Positions 9,017 through 16,911 of a stretch of 64,000 nt of DNA are shown piece after piece. Source of the DNA: an uncultured Oscillibacter sp. (GTDB lineage Bacteria; Bacillota; Clostridia; Oscillospirales; Oscillospiraceae); contig CAJUMX010000013.1 of the NCBI GenBank assembly GCA_910587705.1, forward strand, positions 29,916 to 93,915, written 5' to 3'. The notes beneath the pieces are model-generated. The model was not told the origin of the DNA. It ran no database searches and worked only from the letters and a program-made list of their open reading frames with translations. Numbering within the stretch: the stretch's first letter is position 1; each line of letters starts with the position of its first letter. A program made the position numbers and the translations under genes.

Positions 9017-9736
9017 ATGCAGATTTTCCCAGCCATTGACCTGCGGGGCGGGCAGGTGGTCCGCCTCTACCAGGGGGACTATGACCAGGAAACCGTCTAC
9101 GGCGCGGACCCCTGCGCCCAGGCCCGGGCCTTCCTGGACGCCGGGGCCCAATACCTCCATGTGGTGGACCTGGACGGAGCCCGGGACGGCACCACAGCGA
9201 ACTTCGACAGCATTGCCGCCATCGCCCGGCAGGGCGGGCTCTTTATCGAGGTGGGGGGCGGCGTCCGCACGGAGGAGCGCATCCGCCGCTATCTGGACCT
9301 GGGGGTGAGCCGGTGTATTTTGGGGACGGCTGCGATCAAGGATTTTGCCTTTACCACCCGTATGGCGCAGACCTATGGAGACCAGATCGCCGTGGGCGTG
9401 GATGCCCGGGACGGATACGTGGCCGTCAACGGCTGGAAGGAGCTTTCCCGGGAAAAGGGAGTGGATTTCTGCCGCCGCCTCCGAGACGCGGGGGTTAAAA
9501 CCGTCATCTATACCGACATCAGCCGAGACGGCGCGGGCCAGGGGACCAACCTGGAGCTCTACGAGGAGCTGGTTCAGATCGAGGGCTTGGCCATTACTGC
9601 CTCCGGCGGCATCCGCTCCGTGGAGGAGCTGCGGCGGCTGGAGCGCATGGGCGTCCGGGCTGCCATTTTGGGAAAGGCCCTCTACGATGGGCGGCTGGAC
9701 CTTGGAACCGTTTTGAGGGAGGTGGGGACTTGTTAG
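9017..9736 (+). CDS. hisA: ProFAR isomerase (HisA)
   Basis: A (beta/alpha)8-barrel isomerase of 239 residues acting on ProFAR (phosphoribosylformimino-AICAR phosphate) to give PRFAR. The catalytic N-terminal Asp is in FPAIDLRGGQVVRLYQGDY (Asp8), and the second acid in IYTDISRDGAGQG near 168. Phosphate-binding GGG/GGI loops are at about residues 80 (VGGGVRTEE) and 195 (ASGGIRSVEE). AGAGGAG ribosome site ahead of the ATG. The end overlaps hisF by seven bases. Confidence 0.97.
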   Translation: MQIFPAIDLRGGQVVRLYQGDYDQETVYGADPCAQARAFLDAGAQYLHVVDLDGARDGTTANFDSIAAIARQGGLFIEVGGGVRTEERIRRYLDLGVSRCILGTAAIKDFAFTTRMAQTYGDQIAVGVDARDGYVAVNGWKELSREKGVDFCRRLRDAGVKTVIYTDISRDGAGQGTNLELYEELVQIEGLAITASGGIRSVEELRRLERMGVRAAILGKALYDGRLDLGTVLREVGTC

Positions 9737-10485
9737 CCAAGCGCATCATCCCCTGTCTGGACGTGCGGGACGGCCGGGTGGTGAAGGGGACCAACTTCGA
9801 GGGCCTCCGGGATATGGCGGACCCGGTGGAGCTGGCCCGGTTCTACAACAACTCCGGGGCCGACGAGCTGGTATTTTACGACATCACCGCCTCCGTCGAG
9901 GGCCGGGGCCTGTTTACGGATATCCTGCGCCGGGTGGCCTCCGAGATTTTCATTCCCCTCACCGTAGGGGGCGGTATTCGGACCCTGGCGGACTTTGACC
10001 GGGTGCTGAAATGCGGCGCCGACAAGGTATCCGTGAACTCCGGGGCCATTGCGGACCCCTCCATCATCGCCGCGGCGGCGAAACGCTATGGGGACCAGTG
10101 CGTGGTCCTTAGCATGGATGTGAAGCGGGTGGAGGGGCGGTTCCGCCTCTTCGCCAAGGGCGGCCGGGAGGATACCGGCATCGACGCCATGGAGTGGGCG
10201 GTCCGGGGGGTGGAGGATGGCGCGGGGGAAATCGTGCTGAACTCCATCGATACCGACGGGGTGAAGGGCGGCTTTGACCTGGAGATGCTGGACGCTCTGT
10301 CGGCCTGGGTGCACGTGCCCATCGTCGCCAGCGGCGGCGCGGGGAATAAGGAGCACTTTGCGGAGCTCTTTACCCACCGGGGCGTGGACGCGGGGCTGGC
10401 GGCCTCCATCTTCCACACAAAGCAAGTGGACATCAAGGACCTGAAACGCTTTCTCCGTGGCAGAGGCGTGGAGATGCGGCTATAA
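9730..10485 (+). CDS. hisF: Imidazole glycerol phosphate synthase, cyclase subunit
   Basis: A 251-residue (beta/alpha)8 barrel that uses ammonia from HisH to cyclise PRFAR into imidazole-glycerol phosphate and AICAR. Catalytic Asp11 (IIPCLDVRDGRVVKG) and Asp near 130 (VVLSMDVKRV) are present, as are the phosphate loops TVGGGIRTL and VASGGAGN. The start is TTG at 9730, overlapping the end of hisA and preceded by GGAGGTGGGG, which suggests translational coupling. Length is typical. Confidence 0.97.
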   Translation: MLAKRIIPCLDVRDGRVVKGTNFEGLRDMADPVELARFYNNSGADELVFYDITASVEGRGLFTDILRRVASEIFIPLTVGGGIRTLADFDRVLKCGADKVSVNSGAIADPSIIAAAAKRYGDQCVVLSMDVKRVEGRFRLFAKGGREDTGIDAMEWAVRGVEDGAGEIVLNSIDTDGVKGGFDLEMLDALSAWVHVPIVASGGAGNKEHFAELFTHRGVDAGLAASIFHTKQVDIKDLKRFLRGRGVEMRL

Positions 10486-10509
10486 AAATTTGGGGAAGGA
10501 GCTTATAAA

Positions 10510-10971
10510 ATGGATAGTGAGATTCGCTGGTGGTTCCCGGGCTTTGAGGCCGGGCTGGCGGCCCTGCCGGAGGAGGAGCGGGGAACCCTGCTTCGCAGCT
10601 GTGCGGAAAACTGCCTCCAGATGGGAATGCTGGAATTTTACCGGGGTGTGCAGGAGCGAAGCGGCGGGGACATCGACGCATTTTTCCGGGCCCTGGGGGA
10701 AATGGGCGGGTTGGATACGGAGATCGTGCGGCCAGGGAAGGAGTTCTGGCTGATTTTCCACCAGTGCACCTGCTCCCTCCACACCCAGGGGTACATCAAT
10801 TCCTGCCTACTGTGTGAGTGCTCTCGGCAGAGCGTGCTGTACATCCTTCGGGAGCTGTGGCCGGAGCTGCGCTTTGACGTGGACCCGGAGGGCACCATCC
10901 TAAACGGCGCCCAGGACTGCCGGTTCCACATTGTGGAGCAGGGGGAGGGCCGCAATGGAGCTGAAATTTGA
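10510..10971 (+). CDS. Cysteine-rich protein of unknown function in the his operon (ATC-hydrolase/V4R-like C-terminus)
   Basis: A 153-residue protein whose function I do not recognise. The N-terminal half is helical and acidic. The C-terminal half is rich in cysteines: CTCSLHTQGY near 92-101, SCLLCECSRQS near 104-114, then GAQDCRFHI near 141. The closing G-x-x-x-C-x-F-x-(I/F) pattern and the upstream Cys-rich loop resemble the L-2-amino-thiazoline-4-carboxylic acid hydrolase-like and V4R small-molecule-binding folds, but this is only a motif resemblance. The cysteines could bind metal. It lies between hisF and hisIE and overlaps hisIE by 17 bases, so it is made with the histidine enzymes. Confidence 0.6.
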   Translation: MDSEIRWWFPGFEAGLAALPEEERGTLLRSCAENCLQMGMLEFYRGVQERSGGDIDAFFRALGEMGGLDTEIVRPGKEFWLIFHQCTCSLHTQGYINSCLLCECSRQSVLYILRELWPELRFDVDPEGTILNGAQDCRFHIVEQGEGRNGAEI

Positions 10972-11590
10972 CGAGCGGGGCCTGATTCCCGCCATTGTTC
11001 AGGACCACTACACCAAGGAGGTCTTGACGCTGGCCTATATGAACGCCGAGAGTTTGGCCCTTACCATTGACGAGCGGCGGACCTGCTTCTGGAGCCGGAG
11101 CCGCCAAGAGCTCTGGCGGAAGGGAGAGACCAGCGGAAACCGCCAGCACGTGGTGTCCATCACCGCCGACTGCGACGGCGACGCCCTGGTGGTGGAGGTG
11201 GTGAAGGACGGCCCCGCCTGCCACACCGGGGCAGAGAGCTGCTTTTTCAACCCGCTGTACCTCTCCGAGGAGCTGAAGCAGTTCCGCTACGAGGGTCTGT
11301 ATCAGCTCATCGCCGGGCGAAAGACCAGCCCCAAGGAGGGCAGCTATACCACCTACCTCTTCGACAAGGGCCTGGATAAGATTCTCAAAAAGGTGGGAGA
11401 GGAGTGCACCGAGGTCATCATCGCCGGGCGGAAGGAGGACCGGGAGGAGACGGTCTATGAGATTGCGGACCTCTGCTACCACGTCATGGTGCTGATGGTC
11501 CAGATGGGCATTTCCGTGGAGGATATCACCCGGGAGCTGGAGAAGCGCCACGTGGTGGACCACAAGGTGAAGCAGGAGCGGATGCAATGA
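10955..11590 (+). CDS. hisIE: Bifunctional phosphoribosyl-AMP cyclohydrolase / phosphoribosyl-ATP pyrophosphatase
   Basis: A 211-residue fusion for steps two and three of the pathway. Residues 1 to about 105 are HisI (LIPAIVQDHYTKEVLTLAYMN, then TCFWSRSRQELWRKGETSGN and the zinc-binding DCDGDALVVEV and CHTGAESCFF). Residues about 115-205 are HisE (SYTTYLFDKGLDKILKKVGEE, the Glu-rich metal site EECTEVIIAGR and ETVYEIADLCYH). The ATG at 10955 behind GGGGGAGGG is chosen over an upstream TTG. The end overlaps the phosphatase gene as ATGA. Confidence 0.96.
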   Translation: MELKFDERGLIPAIVQDHYTKEVLTLAYMNAESLALTIDERRTCFWSRSRQELWRKGETSGNRQHVVSITADCDGDALVVEVVKDGPACHTGAESCFFNPLYLSEELKQFRYEGLYQLIAGRKTSPKEGSYTTYLFDKGLDKILKKVGEECTEVIIAGRKEDREETVYEIADLCYHVMVLMVQMGISVEDITRELEKRHVVDHKVKQERMQ

Positions 11591-12411
11591 GGGGCCTATG
11601 CTCCGTCCACACCCATTCCACCATGTGCGACGGAAAAAGCACCCTGGAGGAGATGGCCCGGGCCGCCTTTGAGGTCGGAGCCGTTTCCTTCGGCGCCTCG
11701 GGCCACAGCCACACCCCCTTGCCGGAGGATGAAGGATCGGTCCTTCCGGCGGATATGACCGCCTATCGGAAGGAGGTCCTCCGGCTTCGGGAGGAATACG
11801 CCGGGCGGATGGACGTGCTGCTGGGCATCGAGCTGGACAGCTGCGCCGACGTGACGGCGGAGGGCTTTGATTACTGGATTGGAAGCGTCCACTACCTGCG
11901 GGACCCGGCGGGCAGGCGGCATGCCGTGGACTGGGATCAAAGGACGCTGGAACGGTGCCTTCGGCAGGAATTTTATGGTAATTTCCTGATGATGGCAAGG
12001 CACTATTATGATGAAGTCCGGCGAATGGCGGAGCAAAAGCCCACGATTCTGGGACACGTAGATTTGCTTGCCAAGTTCAACGAGGACGGGTACTTTTTTG
12101 AGGAATCAAGCCCCGGCTATCAAGCCATCGCCCTGGAGGCCCTCCACGCGGCGGACCCGGCGGAAACGCTGCTGGAAATCAATACCGGGGCCATGTCCCG
12201 GGGGTATCGCAGCATTCCCTATCCAGCCCGGTTCCTCCTGGAGGAGTGGCGGGCCATGGGCGGAAGCGTTATCCTCACCGCCGACGCCCACAGCGCTGGA
12301 GCCATTGTGTACGGCTACGCCCAGGCGGTGGAGTGGGCGCAGGCGGCGGGCTTCCAGCGCTCCACGCTGCTGACGCGTAGGGGACGGGAGGAACGCTCCT
12401 TGAATATTTGA
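11587..12411 (+). CDS. hisK: Histidinol-phosphatase, PHP family
   Basis: A 274-residue PHP-domain metal-dependent phosphatase that converts histidinol phosphate to histidinol, the step missing from the monofunctional HisB. PHP motifs: VHTHSTMCDG near residue 7-16, SGHSHTP near 38, GIELDS near 79, WIGSVHYL near 97, LGHVDLL near 157 and LTADAHS near 235, together supplying the trinuclear metal site. Start overlaps the hisIE stop. Last gene of the operon, followed ten bases later by an intrinsic terminator. The symbol hisK (also called hisJ in Bacillus naming) is by role. Confidence 0.93.
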   Translation: MRGLCSVHTHSTMCDGKSTLEEMARAAFEVGAVSFGASGHSHTPLPEDEGSVLPADMTAYRKEVLRLREEYAGRMDVLLGIELDSCADVTAEGFDYWIGSVHYLRDPAGRRHAVDWDQRTLERCLRQEFYGNFLMMARHYYDEVRRMAEQKPTILGHVDLLAKFNEDGYFFEESSPGYQAIALEALHAADPAETLLEINTGAMSRGYRSIPYPARFLLEEWRAMGGSVILTADAHSAGAIVYGYAQAVEWAQAAGFQRSTLLTRRGREERSLNI

Positions 12412-12420
12412 AATAAAAAA

Positions 12421-12461
12421 GTGCGAAAACTGCCGGTTTGGCGGTTTTCGCACTGTTTTTT
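12421..12461 (+). terminator. Intrinsic terminator of the histidine operon
   Basis: A 14-bp stem (GTGCGAAAACTGCC, 12421-12434, with 12440-12453) closing a five-base loop, followed by a TGTTTTTT tract. One T-G wobble in the stem. Confidence 0.9.
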
Positions 12462-12473
12462 ATACTTCAACTA

Positions 12474-12605
12474 GGACTCCCCCCCGCCACCTTCCACCGC
12501 GGCGGGGAGAAAGTCCCTGTTGTGTTAACATGCGTTCAGCTCGGTTTCACCGGCTGACGCATACCTGATGAGATCCATCGGAGCGATACTCCGACTGTAT
12601 TCCGC
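12474..12605 (-). other. Intergenic region with three consecutive stem-loops, possible structured RNA or 3' UTR of the AbrB gene
   Basis: Three stems follow one another: GGACT..CCCCGCC with GGCGGGG..AGTCC (12474-12517), ATGCGTTCAGC with GCTGACGCAT (about 12530-12562, bulged T), and CGGAG with CTCCG (12579-12593). No open frame fits. Strand is assumed minus because the AbrB-like gene would be transcribed into it; there is no clear T-run. No known RNA family was recognised. Confidence 0.35.
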
Positions 12606-12621
12606 TGTAAAGGGCGACGCC

Positions 12622-12873
12622 TTAGGAGGCGTTCACATGGGACAGCTCCTTCATACATTTAGGGCACACACTCTTTCCCTTGAAGAGCATGATGTCCTTG
12701 GTGGCGTCGCAAAAAATACAGCTGGGTTTGTACTTTTTGAGTATAACGGATGAACCTTCCACATAGATTTCCAATGCGTCGCGCTCGGCAATGTCCAGGG
12801 TGCGCCGCATCTCAATGGGGAGCACAATCCTGCCCAACTCATCCACCTTTCTTACGATTCCAGTCGATTTCAC
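12622..12873 (-). CDS. AbrB/SpoVT-family transition-state regulator with C-terminal zinc ribbon
   Basis: An 83-residue DNA-binding protein. Residues 1-50 form the swapped-hairpin AbrB domain (STGIVRKVDELGRIVLPIEM then LDIAERDALEIYVEG). Residues 54-75 carry two CxxC pairs (CIFC and CPKC), a probable zinc ribbon that is common in clostridial AbrB relatives. The GTG at 12871-12873 behind AGGAGG is the clear start; a longer upstream frame is not supported. AbrB-type proteins repress post-exponential genes such as sporulation and biofilm functions. It is divergent from the spore-maturation pair spmA-spmB. Confidence 0.88.
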   Translation of the reverse strand: MKSTGIVRKVDELGRIVLPIEMRRTLDIAERDALEIYVEGSSVILKKYKPSCIFCDATKDIMLFKGKSVCPKCMKELSHVNAS

Positions 12874-12925
12874 AGCTCTCCTCCTTTCCCTTTTATCCGC
12901 GCGGGCTTCCAACAGGTGGTGTAAC

Positions 12926-12954
12926 CTTATCACACAAGGTCGGAGTTTGTCAAT
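12926..12954 (-). promoter_or_regulatory. Candidate sigma-A promoter of the AbrB-like gene
   Basis: Read on the minus strand: a perfect TTGACA (12954-12949), 17 bases, then GATAAG (12931-12926). The transcript would begin about 45 bases upstream of the GTG start. Confidence 0.6.
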
Positions 12955-13022
12955 TCTTCCCTGGAAAAATTTAAGAAGATGTTCACAATTTACCGGAAAA
13001 AGTAAATAATTGGAGGGAAAAT

Positions 13023-13604
13023 ATGGAAATGGCATGGGTCTGGACGGGAATGGTAACGCTGTCACTGATCTTCGGCCTTCTCTCGGGGAACTTGGATGCG
13101 GTGGCGAGCGCGGCGCTGGAGGGGGCCCGGTCCGCCGTGGAGCTGAGCCTCTCGATGGCGGGAGTTCTCTGTCTTTGGAGCGGAGTGATGGAGATTATGA
13201 ACGCCTGCGGTCTCTCGGAGGGGCTGGCAGGGCTCTTCCGGCCCATCCTGCGGCGGCTGTTGCCCAATGCCAGCAAGGACCCGGAGACCCTGGCGGCGGT
13301 GTCCGCCAACGTTTCGGCCAATCTCCTGGGGCTGGGCAACGCCGCCACGCCCCTGGGCATCCGGGCGGCCCGGAGGATGGCAAAGGGCTGCAGTGGTGTG
13401 GCCAGCGACGAGCTGTGCCGCCTGGTGGTGCTGAACACCGCCTCCATCCAGCTGATTCCAGCCACCATCGCCTCGGTCCGCGCTGCCGCCGGATGCAAAG
13501 CGCCCTTTGACATTCTCCCGGCGGTGTGGATGGCCTCGGCACTGTCGGTAACGGTGGGACTGCTGGCGGCCTGGCTGCTGTCCCGGGGGAGGAGGCGGCT
13601 ATGA
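13023..13604 (+). CDS. spmA: Spore maturation protein A
   Basis: A 193-residue integral membrane protein of the nucleoside-recognition (Gate) domain family. SpmA and SpmB together affect dehydration of the spore core during maturation. Seen: hydrophobic segments at about 8-22, 40-60, 135-150 and 165-187, and the conserved central motif ANVSANLLGLGNAATPLGIRAAR near 95-117. A TTGGAGGG ribosome site precedes the ATG. It is translationally coupled to spmB (ATGA overlap). Presence supports an endospore-forming host. Confidence 0.92.
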   Translation: MEMAWVWTGMVTLSLIFGLLSGNLDAVASAALEGARSAVELSLSMAGVLCLWSGVMEIMNACGLSEGLAGLFRPILRRLLPNASKDPETLAAVSANVSANLLGLGNAATPLGIRAARRMAKGCSGVASDELCRLVVLNTASIQLIPATIASVRAAAGCKAPFDILPAVWMASALSVTVGLLAAWLLSRGRRRL

Positions 13605-14122
13605 ATCTCAGTTCGCTGGTGATTCCCGTGCTGCTGTCGGCAGTGGCGGTGTATGGCTTGGGGAAGCGGGTGGACGTGTACGCCGCCCTGACCCATGGGG
13701 CGGAGGAGGGGCTGACGGTGCTGCTGCGCATCGTCCCGGCCCTGGTGGGGCTGCTGACGGCGGTGAGCATGTTCCGGGCCTCCGGGGCCATGGAGTGGCT
13801 GTCCGGCCTCTTTGCCCCGGCGCTGGATTTGCTGGGTATCCCGCCGGAGACCGCGCCGCTGCTGCTGGTCCGTCCGGTGTCCGGAAACGGGGCTTTGGCG
13901 GTGGCCAGCGATTTGATGGCCTCCCACGGGCCGGACAGCTACATAGGCCGGGTGGCAGCGGTGATGCTGGGCAGCACGGAGACCACGTTTTACACGATTG
14001 CCGTGTACTTCGGGTCTGCCGGAATCACGAAAACGCGGCACACGGTGCCTGCCGCTCTGGCGGCGGACTTGACCGGCTTTGCGGCGGCGGCCTTGGCGGT
14101 CAGGCTGTTTTTTGGAAGCTAA
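13601..14122 (+). CDS. spmB: Spore maturation protein B
   Basis: A 173-residue membrane protein, partner of SpmA in spore core dehydration. Contains the Gate-family motif RPVSGNGALAVASDL near 91-105 and the C-terminal GSTETTFYTIAVYFGSAGI near 123-141. ATG at 13601 overlaps the spmA stop. Ends 50 bases before a bidirectional terminator. Confidence 0.92.
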   Translation: MNLSSLVIPVLLSAVAVYGLGKRVDVYAALTHGAEEGLTVLLRIVPALVGLLTAVSMFRASGAMEWLSGLFAPALDLLGIPPETAPLLLVRPVSGNGALAVASDLMASHGPDSYIGRVAAVMLGSTETTFYTIAVYFGSAGITKTRHTVPAALAADLTGFAAAALAVRLFFGS

Positions 14123-14171
14123 AACACCGGCTGCACGGGTTGTTGTATGGGGGGAGGCCGTCTGAAAATGG

Positions 14172-14201
14172 AAAGCCGGAGGGCTTGGCCCTCCGGCTTT
14201 T
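14172..14201. terminator. Bidirectional intrinsic terminator between spmB and a convergent gene
   Basis: AAAGCCGGAGGGC and GCCCTCCGGCTTTTT face each other around a three-base loop, with an A-run on the left and T-run on the right, so it can serve both converging transcripts. The right edge touches the end of the minus-strand gene. Confidence 0.88.
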
Positions 14202-15098
14202 TCACGCCAGAATATCGAGCTCTTTGTAGCGGTTTACCCGCTCTGCCACGTCCTCCCAGGTGGGACCGGAGCAGACGAATTCGTAATCGCTCCAGATGCG
14301 CTCCAGCTCGGCTTTGATCTGGGGAACCTCCTCCAGCTGCTCCACGCCGGTGCGGACATAGTAGTCCGGCAGCAGGGCTCCGGTGATGATTCCTGCCTCT
14401 GGTGCAGAGGGCTCCTCCCCTTGGCTAAGGGCGAGAATCATGTCCAAATGGCTGCTGAGATAGGCGTCGGTCTCCAGATGGACCCCCATAAGCCCGTTGA
14501 GATCAAACAGCTGGAAGGGTGCGCCGCCGGGGACCGCCACCTCGCCTCCCGCGCCCCAGAAGGCTGTGTCGTCCCCCAGCTGGTAAAGAGCACCGCAGAG
14601 GGACTTGAGGCCGTTGAACGCCTCCTCCGAGGGGGGCGCCTGGAAGGCGGCCAGCGCCGTGTCCACAGCCCAGCCCAGGTTCCCCAGGGCCCCACAGCCG
14701 GGGAGGGTGGACAGACGGTCGCCCAGCTTCACCAACCGGGCCAGGGAGAGCAGCCCCCAGACCCGGACCTGGATGCCGCCCAGTCCCTCCGCTTTCTCCG
14801 CCACCTGGGCGGGAACGTCGTTGTAGAGGATATGCGTGTCCTCCAGACGCCCGATGCGGTCGGAGCAGTCGTCCACCAGCGGCTCGCCGACTTTATCATA
14901 AATCGCGTCCTGCGCACTGTAAATCGTATCCGCCCGGTGGAGCCAGAGCTGGGCATGGTTCAGGTCCCCCCGGTCCATAGCGGCGACGCCCAGGTCATAG
15001 TACGCCCGGCACAAACCCGCCCAGTCCCGCTTCCTCCGACATTCCGACAGCCGATCCTCCGGAGAGGCGGACTCCTTTTTCCCAAACAGCTTGAACAT
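14202..15098 (-). CDS. TPR-like helical protein of unknown function
   Basis: A 298-residue soluble acidic protein not recognised as a named family. Residues 10-65 look like helical hairpins of tetratricopeptide type (DWAGLCRAYYDLGVAAMDRG, then NHAQLWLHRADTIY), consistent with a protein-interaction role. The remainder is mixed alpha/beta with no catalytic motif that I can identify. It begins MFKLFGKKE, a short basic amphipathic segment sometimes seen in peripheral membrane proteins. It converges with spmB and is divergent from the neighbouring membrane protein gene. Confidence 0.7.
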   Translation of the reverse strand: MFKLFGKKESASPEDRLSECRRKRDWAGLCRAYYDLGVAAMDRGDLNHAQLWLHRADTIYSAQDAIYDKVGEPLVDDCSDRIGRLEDTHILYNDVPAQVAEKAEGLGGIQVRVWGLLSLARLVKLGDRLSTLPGCGALGNLGWAVDTALAAFQAPPSEEAFNGLKSLCGALYQLGDDTAFWGAGGEVAVPGGAPFQLFDLNGLMGVHLETDAYLSSHLDMILALSQGEEPSAPEAGIITGALLPDYYVRTGVEQLEEVPQIKAELERIWSDYEFVCSGPTWEDVAERVNRYKELDILA

Positions 15099-15279
15099 GT
15101 AAACCGCATCCTTTCGTGTTCGTCAGTTATCACAAATATAGCGCCGCCTTAGTCAAAAGTCAAGGCTGTTTTTCAAGGGAAATAACCTGTGGGGGACTGG
15201 ACAAAGTTGCAACTAACTGGTAGAATTTGAAATAGAATCTGCCCCTGTTTTCCAGGGGCGCGAGGAGGCACCGAGGGTT

Positions 15280-16893
15280 ATGGAAAAGAAGAAGGGCGGC
15301 TTTTTGCGCTGGCCGTGGAACGTGGTGGTCTATATCGCGCTGGTGGCGGCGCTCCGGCTGTTTGCCATTCCCATCATCTTGATTTTGGTGGCAATTCAGC
15401 GGAAGAACAACCCGCACGGCGTGGAGGAGGGGTACTGCCTCAGCCGGACCCGGCGGCGGATCAGCTGGGTGCTGTGGGGGCTTTTGTGGCTGGTCCTTGC
15501 CGCCGGGCTGTTTGCCGTGTGCTACATGGGGTTCCAGCAGGACCGGACCTATTGGGAGACCTCGGATTACGTGACCCTGGCGGTCAGCGGGGCGGGCGGC
15601 GCGCTGCTGCTTCTGCTGGGGATTTACATGGGCTGTACCGGCGCCCGGGACACGTTCTTTCCCGGAAAGAGCGCCCTGGCAAATTCCATCCGGGGTCAGC
15701 TTCCCTACCCGGACGAGGCTCCGCCGGTAGAGGAGCTCTTCGCCATGGTGGACAAGGACCTGGAGGCCAACGGCAGGTGGTTCGACTCCATGGGCATCGG
15801 GCAGGAGTGGGTTTTAGGAGAGCTGGCCAGCCGGATCGACCGCATCCGGGGCATCTTCGTGGTGGACGAGACCAGGACCCGCCACAGCGGCGGCCGTACC
15901 ACCACCAGTCGGGTCTTGCAGCTGGTGCTGGTTGACGACCGCTGGCAAAAGCACATTACGGATTTCAAGAAGCCCCAGGAGCTGCGGGCGGCGGCGGACT
16001 GCCTGGCCCTCCGGGTGCCGGAGGCCCGGCGGGGAACCAACAGCCAGTGGAGCGCCTTCTGGAGCATGGACGAGAGCGAACGGGAGGACTTCGAGCGGGA
16101 TTTCCGCCAAAAGCAGAACCTCCGGGCCTCGGAGGCTGCCCAGCGGGAAATTCTCAGCGAGGGGCCCCAGGATATGATTTTGAAGCGCCGGAGCGGGGAA
16201 GTGACCTCTCGGGTCAGCGCCGCCTTGGTGGAGGATACGCTGAAACGCTGTCTCAGCGGGGAGGAATCCGGCTTTGAGCTGACGCCTACCCGTCCCGTGG
16301 AGAGCGGAGGCCGCGTATTCCGGTCCCTGGACTGCCTGGTCCGGCAGGAGGCGGCGGAACAGGTTCTGCTGCTGCTGGAGCTGGCTCCCTCGGAGGGGGA
16401 GAGTCTGGCTCTGGCCCGGACAACAGACGCCCGAGGGGCGGAGGAGGTCTTGAAGGGCTGGCTCCGCCGGGAGGTTCCGGACCTGACGGGCTGGGACCTG
16501 CGGCGGGTCTATGACGCGCCCCAGGCCAGCGCGCCCCAGAGCCGGCGAAGGTCCCAGGCGAAGCTGTCGTTGCTGTATGCCAGCGGCGCGGCGGAAAACC
16601 ACACCACCTTTACGGAGGAGGATGTCCAGATGGCGGCGGAGGGCATCGTGGATGGAACCTATCAACTTGTGGACCTGACTCACGCCTCAGGCTATTTGTG
16701 GATTCGCGTCACCGCCGGAGACAAGCTGGACGGCCGCTGTACGGTGGAGGCCACCAGACCCGAGGGGGAGGAGCTGGGATTTTACATAACCAAAATGCCG
16801 CCCAGAGAGGCGGCGGCGTGGCTGACGGGATATCCCCACGGAGAGTTCCAGCCAGGAGGCCGGGACTGGAAGCGGGTTAAAAAACCAAATTGA
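15280..16893 (+). CDS. Uncharacterised membrane-anchored protein
   Basis: A 537-residue protein with three hydrophobic segments near the N-terminus (about residues 13-38, 62-83 and 95-115) and a large soluble domain after residue 125. The N-terminus MEKKKGGFLRWPWN is basic, so the large domain is probably cytoplasmic or its topology is undetermined. The soluble part contains a basic linker (SRRRSQAKLS near 420). I recognise no enzyme motif. It is followed 18 bases later by a Sel1-repeat gene with its own AAGGAGA ribosome site, so the two are probably one operon. Confidence 0.7.
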   Translation: MEKKKGGFLRWPWNVVVYIALVAALRLFAIPIILILVAIQRKNNPHGVEEGYCLSRTRRRISWVLWGLLWLVLAAGLFAVCYMGFQQDRTYWETSDYVTLAVSGAGGALLLLLGIYMGCTGARDTFFPGKSALANSIRGQLPYPDEAPPVEELFAMVDKDLEANGRWFDSMGIGQEWVLGELASRIDRIRGIFVVDETRTRHSGGRTTTSRVLQLVLVDDRWQKHITDFKKPQELRAAADCLALRVPEARRGTNSQWSAFWSMDESEREDFERDFRQKQNLRASEAAQREILSEGPQDMILKRRSGEVTSRVSAALVEDTLKRCLSGEESGFELTPTRPVESGGRVFRSLDCLVRQEAAEQVLLLLELAPSEGESLALARTTDARGAEEVLKGWLRREVPDLTGWDLRRVYDAPQASAPQSRRRSQAKLSLLYASGAAENHTTFTEEDVQMAAEGIVDGTYQLVDLTHASGYLWIRVTAGDKLDGRCTVEATRPEGEELGFYITKMPPREAAAWLTGYPHGEFQPGGRDWKRVKKPN

Positions 16894-16911
16894 CAAAGGA
16901 GAGATTCCATC

